Source: Buddleja alternifolia
Lineage: Eukaryota; Streptophyta; Magnoliopsida; Lamiales; Scrophulariaceae
DNA length: 64,000 nucleotides
Assembly (NCBI GenBank): GCA_019426215.1
Contig: CM033405.1
Span: 29,356,199 to 29,420,198 of the forward strand
Reading direction: 5' to 3'
Shown: piece by piece, positions 11,697 through 24,938 of the stretch
Layout of the letters: every line of letters begins with the position of its first letter
Numbering within the stretch: position 1 is the first letter of the stretch
Position numbers and translations under genes: made by a program
The notes under the pieces: model-generated
What the model was told of the DNA's origin: nothing
Databases searched by the model: none
Seen by the model: only the letters and a program-made list of their open reading frames with translations

Positions 11697-11775
11697 ATGG
11701 CGAATCCATCCTCTTCCCATCCAATACTATGCGCTTCCTTCAATCAAGATAACAGGTATTTTGCATATACATGTG

Positions 11776-11806
<31 letters not shown>

Positions 11807-14800
11807 GTTTTTCGAATTTAATCGAAATCTGTTAAACAATTTTGCAGTTGCTTTGCGATCGGAACGAGAGATGGCTTCAAAATTTTTGATTGTGATACTG
11901 GAAGGCTCCTTTATGAACGAGGTATATAATATATATATATATATATATGTTTGGATGTTGAAATTTCATTTGGTAATTCAGTTTTATTTTTAAAATTTTT
12001 GTAATCTTTGTCGCTCCGTTCAACATGTTGCTTGTACGCATGAAATATATGAATTGAGTAATTCTTCATCATCTAATATCTGGAATGAATTTCGTAGTTG
12101 GAAAATCAGGTTTTATGTATGTTTGAACAATTAAATTTTGAAAATAAAATCTTGTTGTACGAGTACTCATGTCTGTGGACTGGAATCTACATAAATTATC
12201 AGTCTGTTTCTTAGCTCAGAGTGTAATCACAACACAATCGTGATCACGGGAGCTTCCCAGCGTATTGTGATTTCGGGGGGACAATGAGTCCCTGGAGCTT
12301 AAGAATAAACCCAAATTATCAGTGGTTAATTTTTTGAGCTCATAAAGAGCCAAAGTTTAAGCTCAGAGAATTTCTTGTCTGTTTTCTAATCTCTTGGTAC
12401 GAAGAAGCTGTTGAGACGGTGAAAGTTGACGGCTAAGTGATTCCTATTAAAATAGCATCACTTTGTTTTATTTTCTGAGTTTAAGTATCTTAAGTTTTAC
12501 GAGGTATTCAATGGTTTAATCCCACCTATACCTTATTCTGATATCCAATGCTGTATAAAACTTGGTATAATGAAAAGGATCAAGAAAGCAAGATATAAAC
12601 CTGAACTTTTAATATTTAATGAATTTTTGTATATTGAGGTCAACTAATAAAATTTGATTACTTCTGCTAGCTGTTGGGGCATTTGTTATTGTTGAAATGC
12701 TATACAGATCAAGTCTTCTTGCCATTGTGGGGGCTGGTGATCAGGTTTTCCTTCAATTTACTTATTAAAGTATTATTAGTATTATTATTATAGTTATTAT
12801 TAGGCCTGTTCTTTGTTGAATAGTATTTATTTTATTAGTTCTCATCTCATCTCCTTCGACCAGCCATCTTTATCGCCGAGGAGATTATGTTTGTTTAATA
12901 CCATTGGTGGAACTGCTCTCCGGGAACTCAACTTCTTGACTTCCATTCTTGCTGTTCGTGTGAATAGGAAAAGGTAAACTGTTCTCATATTTGCTTCCTT
13001 TATGACTCTGGGGATGAGAGGTCTGCAAATTGATTCAATGCTTAGTGGTTGAATGAGTTATGGTTATTTGGTAACTTATTGATCTTTTTACGAAATGAGT
13101 TGAATGAGCTTTAAAGCAGTCAAACTCAAGACTCTGAGCTGCTCATACATTTATCGCCCTGCGTGGTCACTAATTACTTTAGTGGTTTATTTATTTGTAT
13201 ATAAGTATCTAGCATTTTAAATAGTACTTTTCATTACATGATTTCCTCAACATATGGAAATGATTAATTTTTCACTCAGTGGCATCCAGGAAAAAGGTTG
13301 TTTAAAGTTGCAAATAGTACTAAATGCCTAAATTTCGGAAGCCCGGAATATGATACTTCTCGTAATATAAATCACCAAAGTCAGCCATGAAACCATCAAC
13401 AGATATGATAAATTTTTGCTATGTTTGGTTCATTTCCCGAAGGGCATTTTCCTTCCCCAAAACAAAAGCAATGCTTGGTATCTCATTTGTCAATAAAATC
13501 TCTCCAAAATAGTCCATTATCTACCGAAGGTATTCCAAAAATTGAATAATATATATATTTATATCTTCCAATCATTATTTTTTCAATAATACAATTTTAT
13601 GTGAATTGAATAACATATATATTTATATCTTATCTTCCAATCATTTTTTTTCAATAATACAAATTTATGTGAATTGAATAACTTATATATTTATATCTTA
13701 TCTTCCAATCATTTTTTTTCAACAATACAAATTGATGTGACATCAATAAAGCAAAAAACATATGTGTGTGCGTGTTTGTGTGTGTGTGTATATATTTATC
13801 TTTCAATTATTATCTTAAATATAACAGTTTATCCTCCACCATTACCTTAATGTATACATATAATAATCTAAATTGTGATTGACAGCACTATCAAGACAAA
13901 TCTTACATGCCATGGCATCGGCATTAGGAGTGTCTTCTATGGAAAAGGAACGAAACATGTGTTCATTTTTCATATATTCTCAATACATTTCTCTAGAATT
14001 TCTTTCCCAAAAACATTTGGAAATGAAACCAAAGAAAGCCTTTGGGTTTTGGTTACATTTGATACCATTTAGTTTTTATTGATTCTGTTTGGCTCATGCT
14101 TAGATAAACTTAACTTGTGTTGCTTAATTATTGCATATCAGAAACCTACTCATGGTGAATCACCTTAGAGTTTTCATAACATAGAACATTTTGGTTTACC
14201 CGAATGTTTCTGTTTACCTTGCTGGTATCTGCATTTTTCTGTAAATATATGATTGATTATATATTACGGAATCTTATCTGTTCTGAAATCTGACCACATG
14301 CAGTCCTTCTAAAAGTAGCTCTTATATCAATTCTGGAAACTAGTGTCATTGTTAATAAGGTTTTGTAAACAAATGTATTGAGTAAATTATGCATCTCTTT
14401 AGTTATTCATTAATATTTTTTTTTCTCCAATTTTCTCAGTTTCGTAGAATTACACTCTCTATGCAGATTGATAGTAGTATTGCAAGAGAAAACATATATT
14501 TATGATGTTAACAGTCTGGAAATAAAGCGCATCATTGATACAGTGCCAAATTCAAAAGGTCAGTTTGAGATCATCTATTTCAGCACATAGATTGCAGTCT
14601 GTTTTAATTTTCACTTTTTTTTTTTGCCCATATTGTTACGATTATTTCGCACTGTTAACTGATATTAATATGTCTCCTGTTGGTATAGTCTCCCAGGACA
14701 TATTACTGGAGAAGAAAAATTAAATCCTTTTTTTAGACTTTATTGTTTGGAAACCACGGAATTCGGGCCCTTGTGCTATAAATCTCTCCTAACCGTGAAC

Positions 14801-17800
14801 AACCCTAAATTGTACAAAATAGTGTGGTCAATATCTATGAGGATTCAAAACTAAGATTCCTGATTTATCGAGTATTTGAGTAAGAACGCCTATTGTCTCC
14901 CTTGAGCACAATTACCATAGAAGTAAATCCTACCTTATGCCTTTAGAGAAATAAGTCACCGAAGTCATCAATCTGCTGTTGCTGGTATGGTCTCGTCTGA
15001 AGTGGGAAAGAGCACTTGCAATGATGTTTTAATAGGCAACATCAGAATCACACAAGAAGTTGAACCTCCCGTCCCTCTTCATTGGCTCTTATTTTCTTTT
15101 TATATGTATTTTTTGCCTTCCATAAATAATTTTAATGTTTTATATTGAACTCATCGCTTTTAGTTTTTGATTTGACTGTTCCTTTATCCTTTTTTATTCA
15201 GGACTTTGCGCATTTTCAACAAGTATAGATATTCCCTATTTGGCTCTTCCAGCTAGTACGATAAAGGGGTCTGTGTTGGTCTATAATGTAATCGATCTGC
15301 AATCACACTGTGAGGTTGTGATTCGAATTTCTTGTAGCTAATTCGTTTACAGCACCATATGTTACCAGCAATGTGTCAGTTGTTAATTTACTTTTCTCAT
15401 ATTTCTCTAGTTCGCATGAGACAGTTATCACATTCCAGTAATTGTTGCAATTTTTTTTTTTTTAAACCATTATCTTGTTAATGTCAACTCAAATTTATCT
15501 AAGTTTGAACCACAGCCTAATGCTTTCCTTTACAAGTTTGGCAGGTGTGCCTATAAATGCTACAACTTGCCCCTCACCATTTAAAATTAAAACCAATGCG
15601 TTCTGGAGACAATTTGATTCATTTGCTTATTTGTCTTTCTCGTTGGTGAAGTTTGGGAGAGTGAGGGATAGTTACTTGGCAACAAATGCACTTGTTATAT
15701 ATATATATTTTTTTATTATTATTATTTTTTTTTATACGGGTGAAAATTTGACTTGATTTTGACGTGCAATTAGTTGTTTTGAGAGCATACTTTATGAGAA
15801 GCATGTAGTATAAGTTTCTGAGGGTACTAAAGGATGATCAAGAAAATTTCCTGCTACAATCCCTCAGTCCTCCAATTTAACTATAAGAAGCTTAAAATGC
15901 AGATACATGCCCACCGCTCACCATTGGCTGCCATGGCTTTTTCCTCAAATGGGATGTATATAGCAACGGCATCTGAACAGGGAACTATAATCAGAGTTCA
16001 CCTTATTTCAGACGCAACTAAGGTGAAGCAGCAAATATTAATTTGCTCTTATGTTTAAATATGATTGCTTTTCTTCTAATTTTTCCTCTAACCTGGGAAG
16101 AACAAAAATTTTATTCAACTTCGATATAAGTTATAGTTCTAATTCTTGGTGACTCATATGAAAAATAGGCTATAGCATTTTGGTTTGGAGTTGGATTGTT
16201 GCTTTCTTTTCTATTTTTCCATTTAGCTATGTCAATTCTTGATCCAAGTCAAATAGAAGTTACATGCTAGTAACAGAAAAGTAAATACAAGTAGCTTATC
16301 ATGGTTGCTATATAGTTGAAATTTCATGTGGTCGGACACATGGAATTGCTATTTCCAAAAAATTTTTAGGGACCGCCTCGATATCCGAGTGCATCTCAAT
16401 ATGCAGCTTCACTTATTTGATATGAATTATTTTCTTGCTTTTCTTGTAAGAGAGCTTAGTTGTCTTATGTTTATCAGTCATACAGTTTCCGTAGGGGCAC
16501 ATATCCATCAACCATCTATTCTCTGTCATTTGGGCCATCAGCTGATCTTCCAGATATTCTTCTTGCAACAAGCTCTTCGGGGTCTGTTCATGTTTTCGAC
16601 CTGGGTTTTGATTTGAATGAGAGGTAAAACCTGATTTCTGCAGTTCTCCTGCTATTCATCCTCCATTTGATATGTCCGTTATTTGGCTTCCTATTGTGAT
16701 TGAAATGCAGAAAAATTTGGCTAATTGCTGTCTGTTTGTCAATAAACTCTTTCAGGGAGCATAAAAAATAGAGTAATTTGCATAGACATCCTCTGAGTGA
16801 CACCGTAATTTAGAAAAATATCCCAAGGTTTGAGAAATTATCACAACTTCCCCTGTCAATAAAAAAAATTAGAGTTTCACCCTTGTGTCAGTAAAAGCAT
16901 ATTACAATGTCACCCCCTATTTATCGAGTTCTCAGTATCTGATTGGGGGTGTCTTGGTAATTGGCGAAATCTGCTAATGGTAATTACCCAATAAGTGAGG
17001 GGTGTGCATGTAATTATCTTTAAAAAATATACATGTATTTTCTTCTTGTGACCAAACTGCTTCTTTATTCATTATTCCTTCAAAAGTCATAACACCCTTG
17101 ACCTTTTTTTATATGATTCATTCGTCGCTTAGATCAGTTACTTTATTTTTTGGCTATCTTAACATACTTGAAAACTGTTGGTTTTGTAAAATTAGCTACT
17201 CTGAACATTGTTCTTTATTTCAGGAGCAGAAAATCAAATAGTTTTCTTGGATCATTAATGCCTGGTTCTGTTAGCGATGCATTGGATCCTGCTCATCATC
17301 TTGTATATCATCATGCGTTTCCAGCTGGCGTCAGAAGGTCACTCATTTACTTGAATTTATCTAATTTTTTGCGTCTATACTGACTACAATGACACGATAA
17401 CATAAAATTTGTGCATGATCATAGGTGGAGGGGACAATTTAAGAACATTTTCATAAGAATCTCTGGTTCTATGTTGAAGAGTTGTCTTAAATATTCAATA
17501 AATGTAAACCCTTCGGAAAAAATCCTTCTCATTGTTGTAAGGCAAACAAGTTTCTCCATTCATCCTTGGTCTTGGTTTGGCTGTGGGGCACGGTTAAGAC
17601 TATAGAAACTCAGTAGTGTTGCTGTAATTTTTATTATCTGATCAAATTGGAGTGTGGATGACTTTTTTGGCCTTCTCATTTGGTGTTTGAAATTATGATA
17701 GGCTTAAATTTACCTGACTACAGATGTTTCTAAGAATCCTGAATAATAGGCCAGCACATAGTTAAGAGAGATTTGGGATGAAATATTTAGTTAACCTTTT

Positions 17801-19245
17801 CTTGAAATAGTTTTTGTGGTTGGGTACTTTGTTATAGGAGAATATGCTTGATACTGGTAGTAAAGGAAATTTCATAGTACGATAATATTGTAAAGTGAAA
17901 TACTGATATTGCCATGTTTCCTTCCACAACCCTACTTGTGAGCCCACTGGTGGATGAAGATAACTAAGCTAGGCTGCCTGCATCTGATATTACTGGTAAA
18001 TTTATAGAAGGTTACCATTCGAAACTTCCACCTAGATGACATGTCCGACTACAAATTCTATTTTCTTGTAAAAGGACATATGCATCAAAACTTGTTTAAA
18101 GTTGCGAGTTTTAGAACCCATCTTCTAAGAATTTTGGAGACTATCATCTTTCTTTAAGCACTTTATGAATTTTTTGGTGTTCGCTTACAGTGATGCTGTG
18201 GTTCGAAAGATAGAGAAAACCAGCAGTACATCAATATCTGAACCTGTGGCTTTGAGGTGAGTTGGGATGATTTTCATTGGCTTATGAATTTTTAACTGCA
18301 GGCAAGAAGTTGTAGTTCTCTGGAATTAGTGTTCATTTTGTGCTTCGAGTTTCTTTCATTCAATTTCATTCAACTTAGTTTCTGTAACTATTTACATGTT
18401 CAAGATGCATTGAACATTTTCACCAAAAAAAAATAAAATGCATTGAACATGTCCGCATACACGTAAAGTGGATAATAATTAGGATGGCCGTCTCTCTGAG
18501 TTTTGGGACAATAATATTCTCTAGTGCGGCTGGATCCACCATTATTGTGATTGTCTAAGGAAAGGAGTCCCCGGATTCCATAACAATCATTCTGCAAAAG
18601 CAGAAACTTACGTAAACTCATGTGTATATTGATTTGGGTCACTTCCTTAGGGGGCTTTCTTTATGTTCGTGATCGTTCTTACTCCAGATAGAGAACTACC
18701 TGAAATCAAAGAAACATCGTTAAGACCAAGCTGGGGTTTTACCAGCATGTACCATCTAATGTCAAGTCAATAAGACAATCTAGGCTCGATATTAATCTAA
18801 GTGAAGAGCAGTTCAACAAACCCCTAAAAGATACTCTAAAATGGGATAATTTAAGGTTTTTGTCAAGGTGACAAGACATAGTTGAGATGCGACATACTCT
18901 GATTTAGGCCAGCGTAACTAATCTACTGTCAGAAACAGGTCGGGTCGGGTCAATTGGGCCCAAACACAAACACGCGACCCTTGAGGCCAATTGTGATTTT
19001 CCTCGAGTGCAGATATATTTTGATCATTTGACTGAATTTAGCATATCATGTGTAATTATTCCTGACGAGTTTTTCTAATGAAAATTTTATGTTTGATTTG
19101 TAGAGCAACTATATCTGTAATCACTTGTGGTGGATATTTTCAAGAATATGGTTTCAGAATAAACCACAAAAACGAAGCTACCTGGACCTTGGAACACGAG
19201 TTCAATCTTTTGGCAGCCGTTGCAGAACAACCAACCACGAGCTAA
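11697..19245 (+). CDS. ATG18B: Autophagy-related protein 18, ATG18b-like (WD40 PROPPIN)
   Basis: Eleven exons, all GT-AG: 11697-11755, 11848-11921, 12671-12744, 12864-12973, 14467-14558, 15202-15314, 15903-16022, 16478-16623, 17224-17337, 18191-18256 and 19104-19245. They join to 1,110 nt, giving 369 residues with no frame break. The product is a seven-bladed beta-propeller that binds PI3P/PI(3,5)P2 on the phagophore and supports ATG9/ATG2 lipid transfer. Family signatures are FAIGTRDGFKIFD near the N-terminus, RLIVVLQEKTYIYD, the blade EIHAHRSPLAAMAFSSNGMY, and the lipid-binding FRRG loop at residues 218-221 (SYSFRRGTYPSTIYSLSFG). The protein lacks the long C-terminal BCAS3 extension of ATG18f-h, so it belongs to the short group; assignment to b rather than a, c, d or e is by recalled similarity and gene order. 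Introns hold a small TIR element and a tandem repeat. Confidence 0.88.
13540..13740. repeat. Tandem repeat, three units of 64-69 bp, in ATG18b intron 4
   Basis: Three consecutive units start with aattgaata at 13540, 13604 and 13672. Each contains a TA-rich part, atcttccaatcatt, a T-run, and caataatacaa. They lie inside the long fourth intron (12974-14466), away from the splice sites. A TG/CA microsatellite follows at about 13764-13790. Confidence 0.8.
16770..17020. mobile_element. Small TIR element (MITE) in ATG18b intron 8
   Basis: The left end (agagtaatttgcatagaca) and the reverse complement of the right end (aagataattacatgcacacc) are imperfect inverted repeats of about 30 bp. The same terminal phrase, attacatgcacaccc, occurs at the right end of an element at about 40137-40599, so this is a dispersed family. 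No clear target duplication was found. It lies between exons 8 and 9 and does not touch coding sequence. Confidence 0.45.
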
Positions 19246-19738
19246 ATAAACACCAAGTATATACATTCATCTCTCAAGCTAAAAAATCAAATATTCAACT
19301 GCCTTATATCCATGTATAATAATACTTATGTAATTGTAATATGTTTAGAGAAGATGAGACTTATGCCAACTTGCCAGTTTTCATTCTGTTAATGAACAGA
19401 TTGTCGAGTTAATTTGATTTAGTTTACATGTATCCTGATAAATTCAATGAAATATTTCGTCAAGAAATCAAATTCTCCATTTGCTCTTTCTTTTATCCTG
19501 GCACAAATATGAAACAAAAATTAGGTTCACTCTGGCTTTTAAATTACATGTACGAAAAAATATGCAGAAAATCCGGTGACCTCAGAGCATATTCATATTG
19601 ACCAATTCTGAATAATTCTTCGAGAGCCCTTTAGAATAACTCCTAATTTTGTGTCTACAGGATTAGTACTCCGTACGAGAACTTGCCCTCTAAATTTTCT
19701 TGACAAAATATTCCAAAGCTATGGTGTAATAATTTGTA
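19246..19738. other. Shared 3' region between convergent ATG18b and SND2 genes
   Basis: The two stop codons are 493 bp apart and face each other, so both 3'UTRs and polyadenylation signals must fit in this stretch. AT-rich candidate signals occur (for example aataataca near 19319 on the + strand). No other gene is visible. Confidence 0.5.
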
Positions 19739-22637
19739 TCAACGGGTCCTAGTCTTGACAAATTTGCCTCTTGAAGCCCTCTTCTCCATCTTTTCTCTCT
19801 TCTTTCTTGTTTTTTCATCTTCCTCAGCTCCCTGTGCCATTCAAAGGGTATGAGAATCACCCATCACAAAAGAATTACAACTTTTATGTATTACCTAGGA
19901 GGGTTAAGAAAGCCGAATGCAAACAAATTAAACAGACTTGAATAAATACCTCAGAAGAACCACTTGGCAGAAACCCTTTGACAAGCCCGAATAGTTGATA
20001 TGCGGCAAATCCTGGAATCTGGAAAGTATATGGATAATGGGATCAAGTTACTTTGAGGAGCTGTGTAAATAGTAACATTAGCACATAACAAGAATGTACA
20101 CATTCTTGAATGGATAAAGATATTGACTGATTTCTCAATTATTTCGCCCTTGTCTTACTACTGTGTATTAACTCCTGCATATCCATCTTCTGTTGGTATC
20201 ACTCTTTACCAAACACTCCTTCATTCGATCAATAAAATAGGGACAATCACTGGGTTTATGAGTAGGTTATGACAGGCTGACCCACATTAAACTTCTCAGA
20301 TTCCGACATTGATTTAGTTCAAAAAGGTATGTTTAAAATAAAACCTTGATGTCAGAATTGAGGTTTTCAGTTACACATAATATTCTGGACAATTTCATTT
20401 TAAAAATAGTAGAGTATAAATTTTGCACACAAGTTGAGACAGCGTCTTTTCTCTTTTTCACTCAACTAAGATCTAAGAAGTATAAAATACACGACTTCTT
20501 CTCACTTTTACAGCAGATGACTTTTCTCTAATGCTCCCAAGTACAAAGCTTCATCTAATGTAGTGCCCAAAAACTGCTGTTTCAAGATAAAATCCCCCCT
20601 GGGTATAAGTGCTTTGTGTGTGAGTTTGGGGGAGATAGGAGACTTACCACCAAGTATATGTACCAGAACTTTTCAGAAATGATGGAACTGAGTTGGACGA
20701 AACATGTAATGTAGATGATATCATGTAAGTACCTGCAAAAAAAATTTGTATGCGGGTAAGATCATAGCCATCTTCGTGAAAACTGATCTCTGCATGCAGA
20801 AAAGCATCTATGTAGAATATATGTTACTGGCATGGAGTGTAGACCTCACTGATAAACGACTATGAGACTAAGAGAAACCTTTACATTAAAAGAGAACATG
20901 AACTTATAACAGAAAATGCACAAACCAGAAAGTAGAACATAGTCATCTGTGCTGCAGCAAAGTATACAAGAGAAAGGCAATCTTGCAAGAAGTTGCGGTG
21001 ATGCATACTCTATAAATTGTAGAAAACAAGTATCCAAATTAAGCATTGAATTACTTCAGATATATCACACAATCATGGGGTGATGGTTAATCAACATTTC
21101 ATTGTTCTAGTGCATGGCAGCCCGACTTGCTAGGTAGCCTTAAGTTCTCAAATGCTTCTGAATAATTGTTTCGCAGATTTGTTGGAGTAACATTCTACAC
21201 AATATTTCAATTCAAGATTAGACAGATCGCCTAAATTTACCTTCTGTAAACTACTTACCATTAAGCAATATCCATATATAGGAGGTAACCAAACACCAAT
21301 CATAAAGCCATGTAACCGACAAAATTGATCATGTATTAGATTATTAACCTGGTTTACAGACCCAGTAAACTAATCTCAAATTTCCCATGCAGGCATTTGA
21401 GCCATGTTATTTACCTTATGATCCTCTATATATCATTATCTATGAGCAGACAAGGAGAGAAATTCAGAATCAATCTATAGCCGCTACTGGATTTAAATTT
21501 ATTCGTACCCCAACTCATGTTCATTTCAACGGCAGGGTTAACTAGCATAATAGTAGATCACCCTTGTCTAAATAACCCCATGACTAGAAGTTACTTATCT
21601 ATTCTATCTGGGTCTAAGAATTGAATTACCAATTACAGAATCTATATTCAAGCATGGTCAAGAGTTACGCTAGGATGCTACCTTCTTCAGATTTCCAAAC
21701 TAATGCAATGAACATACATTACGCTGCAGCCTAACCACGTCTAAAACATCAAAAAATAAATTACTTATGTTAAGTTCAAGAAAAGGACATGAAGCTTAGG
21801 ATGCTGAAGGGCCCCAATACCCGGTGGAATTCAAATCCATCATCGCGAAAATAACTCAAAATGGTTGGTACAAGGCTTGAACTCCTTAGTACTCAAAATT
21901 ATCACCACCAAACACAGTGCCAATCCTCAATTTCAAATAACACTAAACATAATTTCTTAATCAACTTCTGGCAAAACCATTTCCCAAAGTATATGACAGC
22001 ATATAATCAATACAAAACCAATAATAACAATCAAAATACCCACTAAACCTGAATAAAACTCCCAAAAATAATATATTAAAATCACGTATTGGAAACAAGG
22101 GGTGATTTTATGCCAGACCGAGTTCAATGGTCCCAATGTAAATTCTGTCTCTATTTGTCACACACAATACACTTTATTTTGTACGAGAGATAGACACTAA
22201 AATCATTGGAATCGGTCTATCATAGATTTTTCCCTAAACAAGTAAACATACCCACAAATTCCACCGGTACTCATATCAAATCCGCCGTCGAGAAGCTCCC
22301 CGTTGTCAGTGTAAGCAGGCTTGGCCATGGCGGCGAGCTGCTGGTACGGAATAACATAGGCGAGTGAAGTCAAAATTAAGCCTGCCAAATGCTTCCACGT
22401 GAAACTCGAGTAGAATACTCCCATCCTTATCACTACATATATCGCCTGTCACAAAAAAAATTTCAACAAAATTTTGCAAATTTGATTATTAATCAGTCCG
22501 CAAAAATCAAGAAAATAAAATAAAATTGGGGAATAAATGAGAAGAGTAATTACGTTGGAGGCGATGATGAGGCGAAGGAGATTTCTCATGTGGCGGATGT
22601 TTTCGTCTCTGCGTTTCTTCGCTCCTTGATTTGCCAT
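19739..22637 (-). CDS. SND2/TMEM208 homologue (DUF788), ER-targeting membrane protein
   Basis: Five exons on the minus strand: 22554-22637, 22252-22445, 20648-20732, 19950-20018 and 19739-19831. They total 525 nt, giving 174 residues with no break, the usual size for TMEM208/SND2. The N-terminus reads MANQGAKKRRDENIRHMRNL. Hydrophobic segments follow (for example LAGLILTSLAYVIPY and YITCFVQLSSII), then a charged, lysine-rich C-terminal tail ending FVKTRTR. SND2 is the membrane component of the SRP-independent ER targeting route. The start is the first ATG on the transcript; the frame continues upstream but has no ATG. The second intron (20733-22251) is long, AT-rich and shows no obvious insertion. 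The gene is convergent with ATG18b. Confidence 0.9.
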
Positions 22638-22811
22638 CTCTGATGAAACAGTGTCGTTTGGGCCGCCGGAGAATTGAGATCGGAGAAATGTCAAAGTAAC
22701 CAAACAGGGAAAGGGAGTCGACAGTCGAGTGTGTATATATATATATATATATGGTTCTCTGAAATGACCGATATGACCCCATTCTCACTTCGTTGAAGGT
22801 ACAGCTTTCTC
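22638..22811 (-). promoter_or_regulatory. SND2 5' region with TA microsatellite
   Basis: This is the upstream flank of the SND2-like gene. A (TA)n tract at about 22734-22752 could serve as a TATA-type region. The target duplication of the next hAT-like element starts at 22804, so the promoter is squeezed into less than 200 bp or runs into the transposon. Confidence 0.4.
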
Positions 22812-23235
22812 AAGGGCCGTACATAAAATCAAAAATTCGGTTAACTAGCCTCATCGGATCGAAAATCGAGAATTCGATTCGAACCAAAACTGAACAAAAA
22901 AATCCGGCTCAATTTTCAGTTTTTGTTTTACAAAAATTCGGTTTTGAGGTTTGGTTAACCAAAAATTGATTTTTTTTTATAATATAATATAGATCAAAAA
23001 CTATAAAAAATGTGTATTCTAATGACAAATTATAAGAAAAGAAAGAAAGTGAATTTTTTTTACGAGGTGGGTTTTTTTTAAATAATGCAACCAAAACTAA
23101 TTTTTTCTTTTTTTTTTCCTTCAAAAGTTTCGGTTTGGTCAAAATCGAATTAAACCGAATTTTTTCGGTTCGTGTTTTCGGAAAATCGAATTTTTGGTTC
23201 GATTTGGAACCGTACCGCACCGATGAACAGTCCTA
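22812..23235. mobile_element. hAT-like non-autonomous element, 'ggttcgg' composition
   Basis: The left end reads aagggccgtacat and the reverse complement of the right end reads taggactgttcat. The flanks are gctttctc (22804-22811) and gctttctt (23236-23243), an 8-bp duplication with one mismatch. The interior is rich in ttcggtt/aaccgaa phrases. The open frame at 22909-23220 on the minus strand is this composition read as protein and is not a gene. Confidence 0.7.
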
Positions 23236-23243
23236 GCTTTCTT

Positions 23244-23735
23244 GACAGTTCAAAAATTTATAAAAAAATAAATAATAAATAATTGTTATTATTATTTATA
23301 AAGGTAGTAGAGAGTAGCGACATTTCGTAAGTTTGGAGAAGTAATAATGTTAATTATTTTAAGCATGAATTAAGGATAAAGCTTGGGTTTCAATTTTATT
23401 TTGAGTTATGAGTCCATTTTGAGTAGAAGTCTGAATAAAATACAAAATAATGTGTTGATGGTGATAGCAAAATTTTGTGTGAGATAATTTTTATTATACA
23501 TCATCATAATTTAAATTTATTATTTATTTAATTGAAGATTGATTGATTTAGTAATGTTAGCATTCAATTTAGGGTCAAATTAATTGAAATTTTACTGCCG
23601 AGAGGGGCAAACTAATAAATATTATAATAGATGGTAGAAAGTAAACTTTATTTTATATAACTCAAGGGCAGTTTTGTCCATCAATATTCTTGATAGTGTA
23701 TTTGAAATTTTCATTAGTAGAAGAGGTAATTGATA
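23244..23735. other. AT-rich intergenic DNA
   Basis: No gene, RNA or clear element boundary can be supported here. The sequence is simple AT-rich DNA between two hAT-like elements. Confidence 0.4.
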
Positions 23736-23743
23736 CCAAACAT

Positions 23744-24930
23744 TAGCGGGAGCATTGGTTTAGAAAAACCGCCCGAACCGACCGTACCGCACCGTTTTTG
23801 TCAATTTTCTAAACAAATCGTGGTTTAAATTTTAAATAAAAACCGCACCACCCTATGTGGTTTGGTTTCAAAATTAGTCTTTAAAAAATCGAACCGCATC
23901 GCTACCGCTTACATACATATATACATATATATATTTCTTATTATTTTTTTATTTTGAATTTTTAATAGGTTTTACTCGTAATCCTATTCATATTTATAAT
24001 TATTTAATATTTTTTATTGAATTGATATGGTTATATCTTTTACATGATTAATAATATGTTCAATCAACATTCGTACTTGAGACTTTTAAAGTGATAATAT
24101 CTTATGATAATTTAGTGTTATATTTTTTTATATAATACACACTTGAAAAGTTTTGATCAAAAAAAGTATTATAGATTATATTTATGACATTTGGTCTATT
24201 TAACTATCATAATTATTTGTGATAGCAATGTTGCATTAGATCACCTATTATTTTATAACATTATAATATATTTTACAATATCCTTTGCAGATTTTAGTGC
24301 ACAAATTTTAATGAACAAACAATTACAACATGTTGTACCAAAAAAAAATTAAAAAAATTACAACATATCATTTTTTGTATTACTTGTTTATTTACAAATT
24401 TCTCGTCCTACCGTTCATACAAACTAGATAAAGATATTTTCTTATATGTGAGTGTGTATTTATTTGATATATTTATATATATATATATATATAGTAAAAT
24501 ATGTACATATTCTATTTATACTCAGTGTAAAACAGATATTTAAAGTGATATACTAGTGTTTTTTTTTTGTCCTAAACGTATGATAGCACTCTTATATAAT
24601 AATATGTAATGACACTAGTGTTTTTTTTAATGATTCATGGAGTTTTATCTTGATAAGTATTTTTCGGACACGTATTTTCTTAGTTATGAATTATGATTAT
24701 TTTTGTATTAATTAGTTTAACAAAAAATATGACAAACATTGTTTGCTTATTTAGTTTTAAAATGTAAAATAGCTTAAAAAACAGCCAAACCGCACCGAAC
24801 CGTATAAAATTCCATAGTCGGTTTTGATTTACAAAACCGCAATTTCAAATTTTATTTTCTCTAAACCGCACTGGGCAATTCGGTTTGAAATTAATAAAAA
24901 AATCACAAAACCGAACCGCGATCACCCCTG
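23744..24930. mobile_element. hAT-like non-autonomous element with exact 8-bp target duplication
   Basis: An exact 8-bp repeat, ccaaacat, flanks the element at 23736-23743 and 24931-24938. The ends are imperfect inverted repeats (left tagcgggagcattggttt; right, reverse complement, caggggtgatcgcggtt). Both subterminal regions are packed with aaccg/cggtt motifs, a common layout for transposase binding in hAT derivatives. The 850-bp centre is AT-rich and non-coding. Confidence 0.8.
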
Positions 24931-24938
24931 CCAAACAT

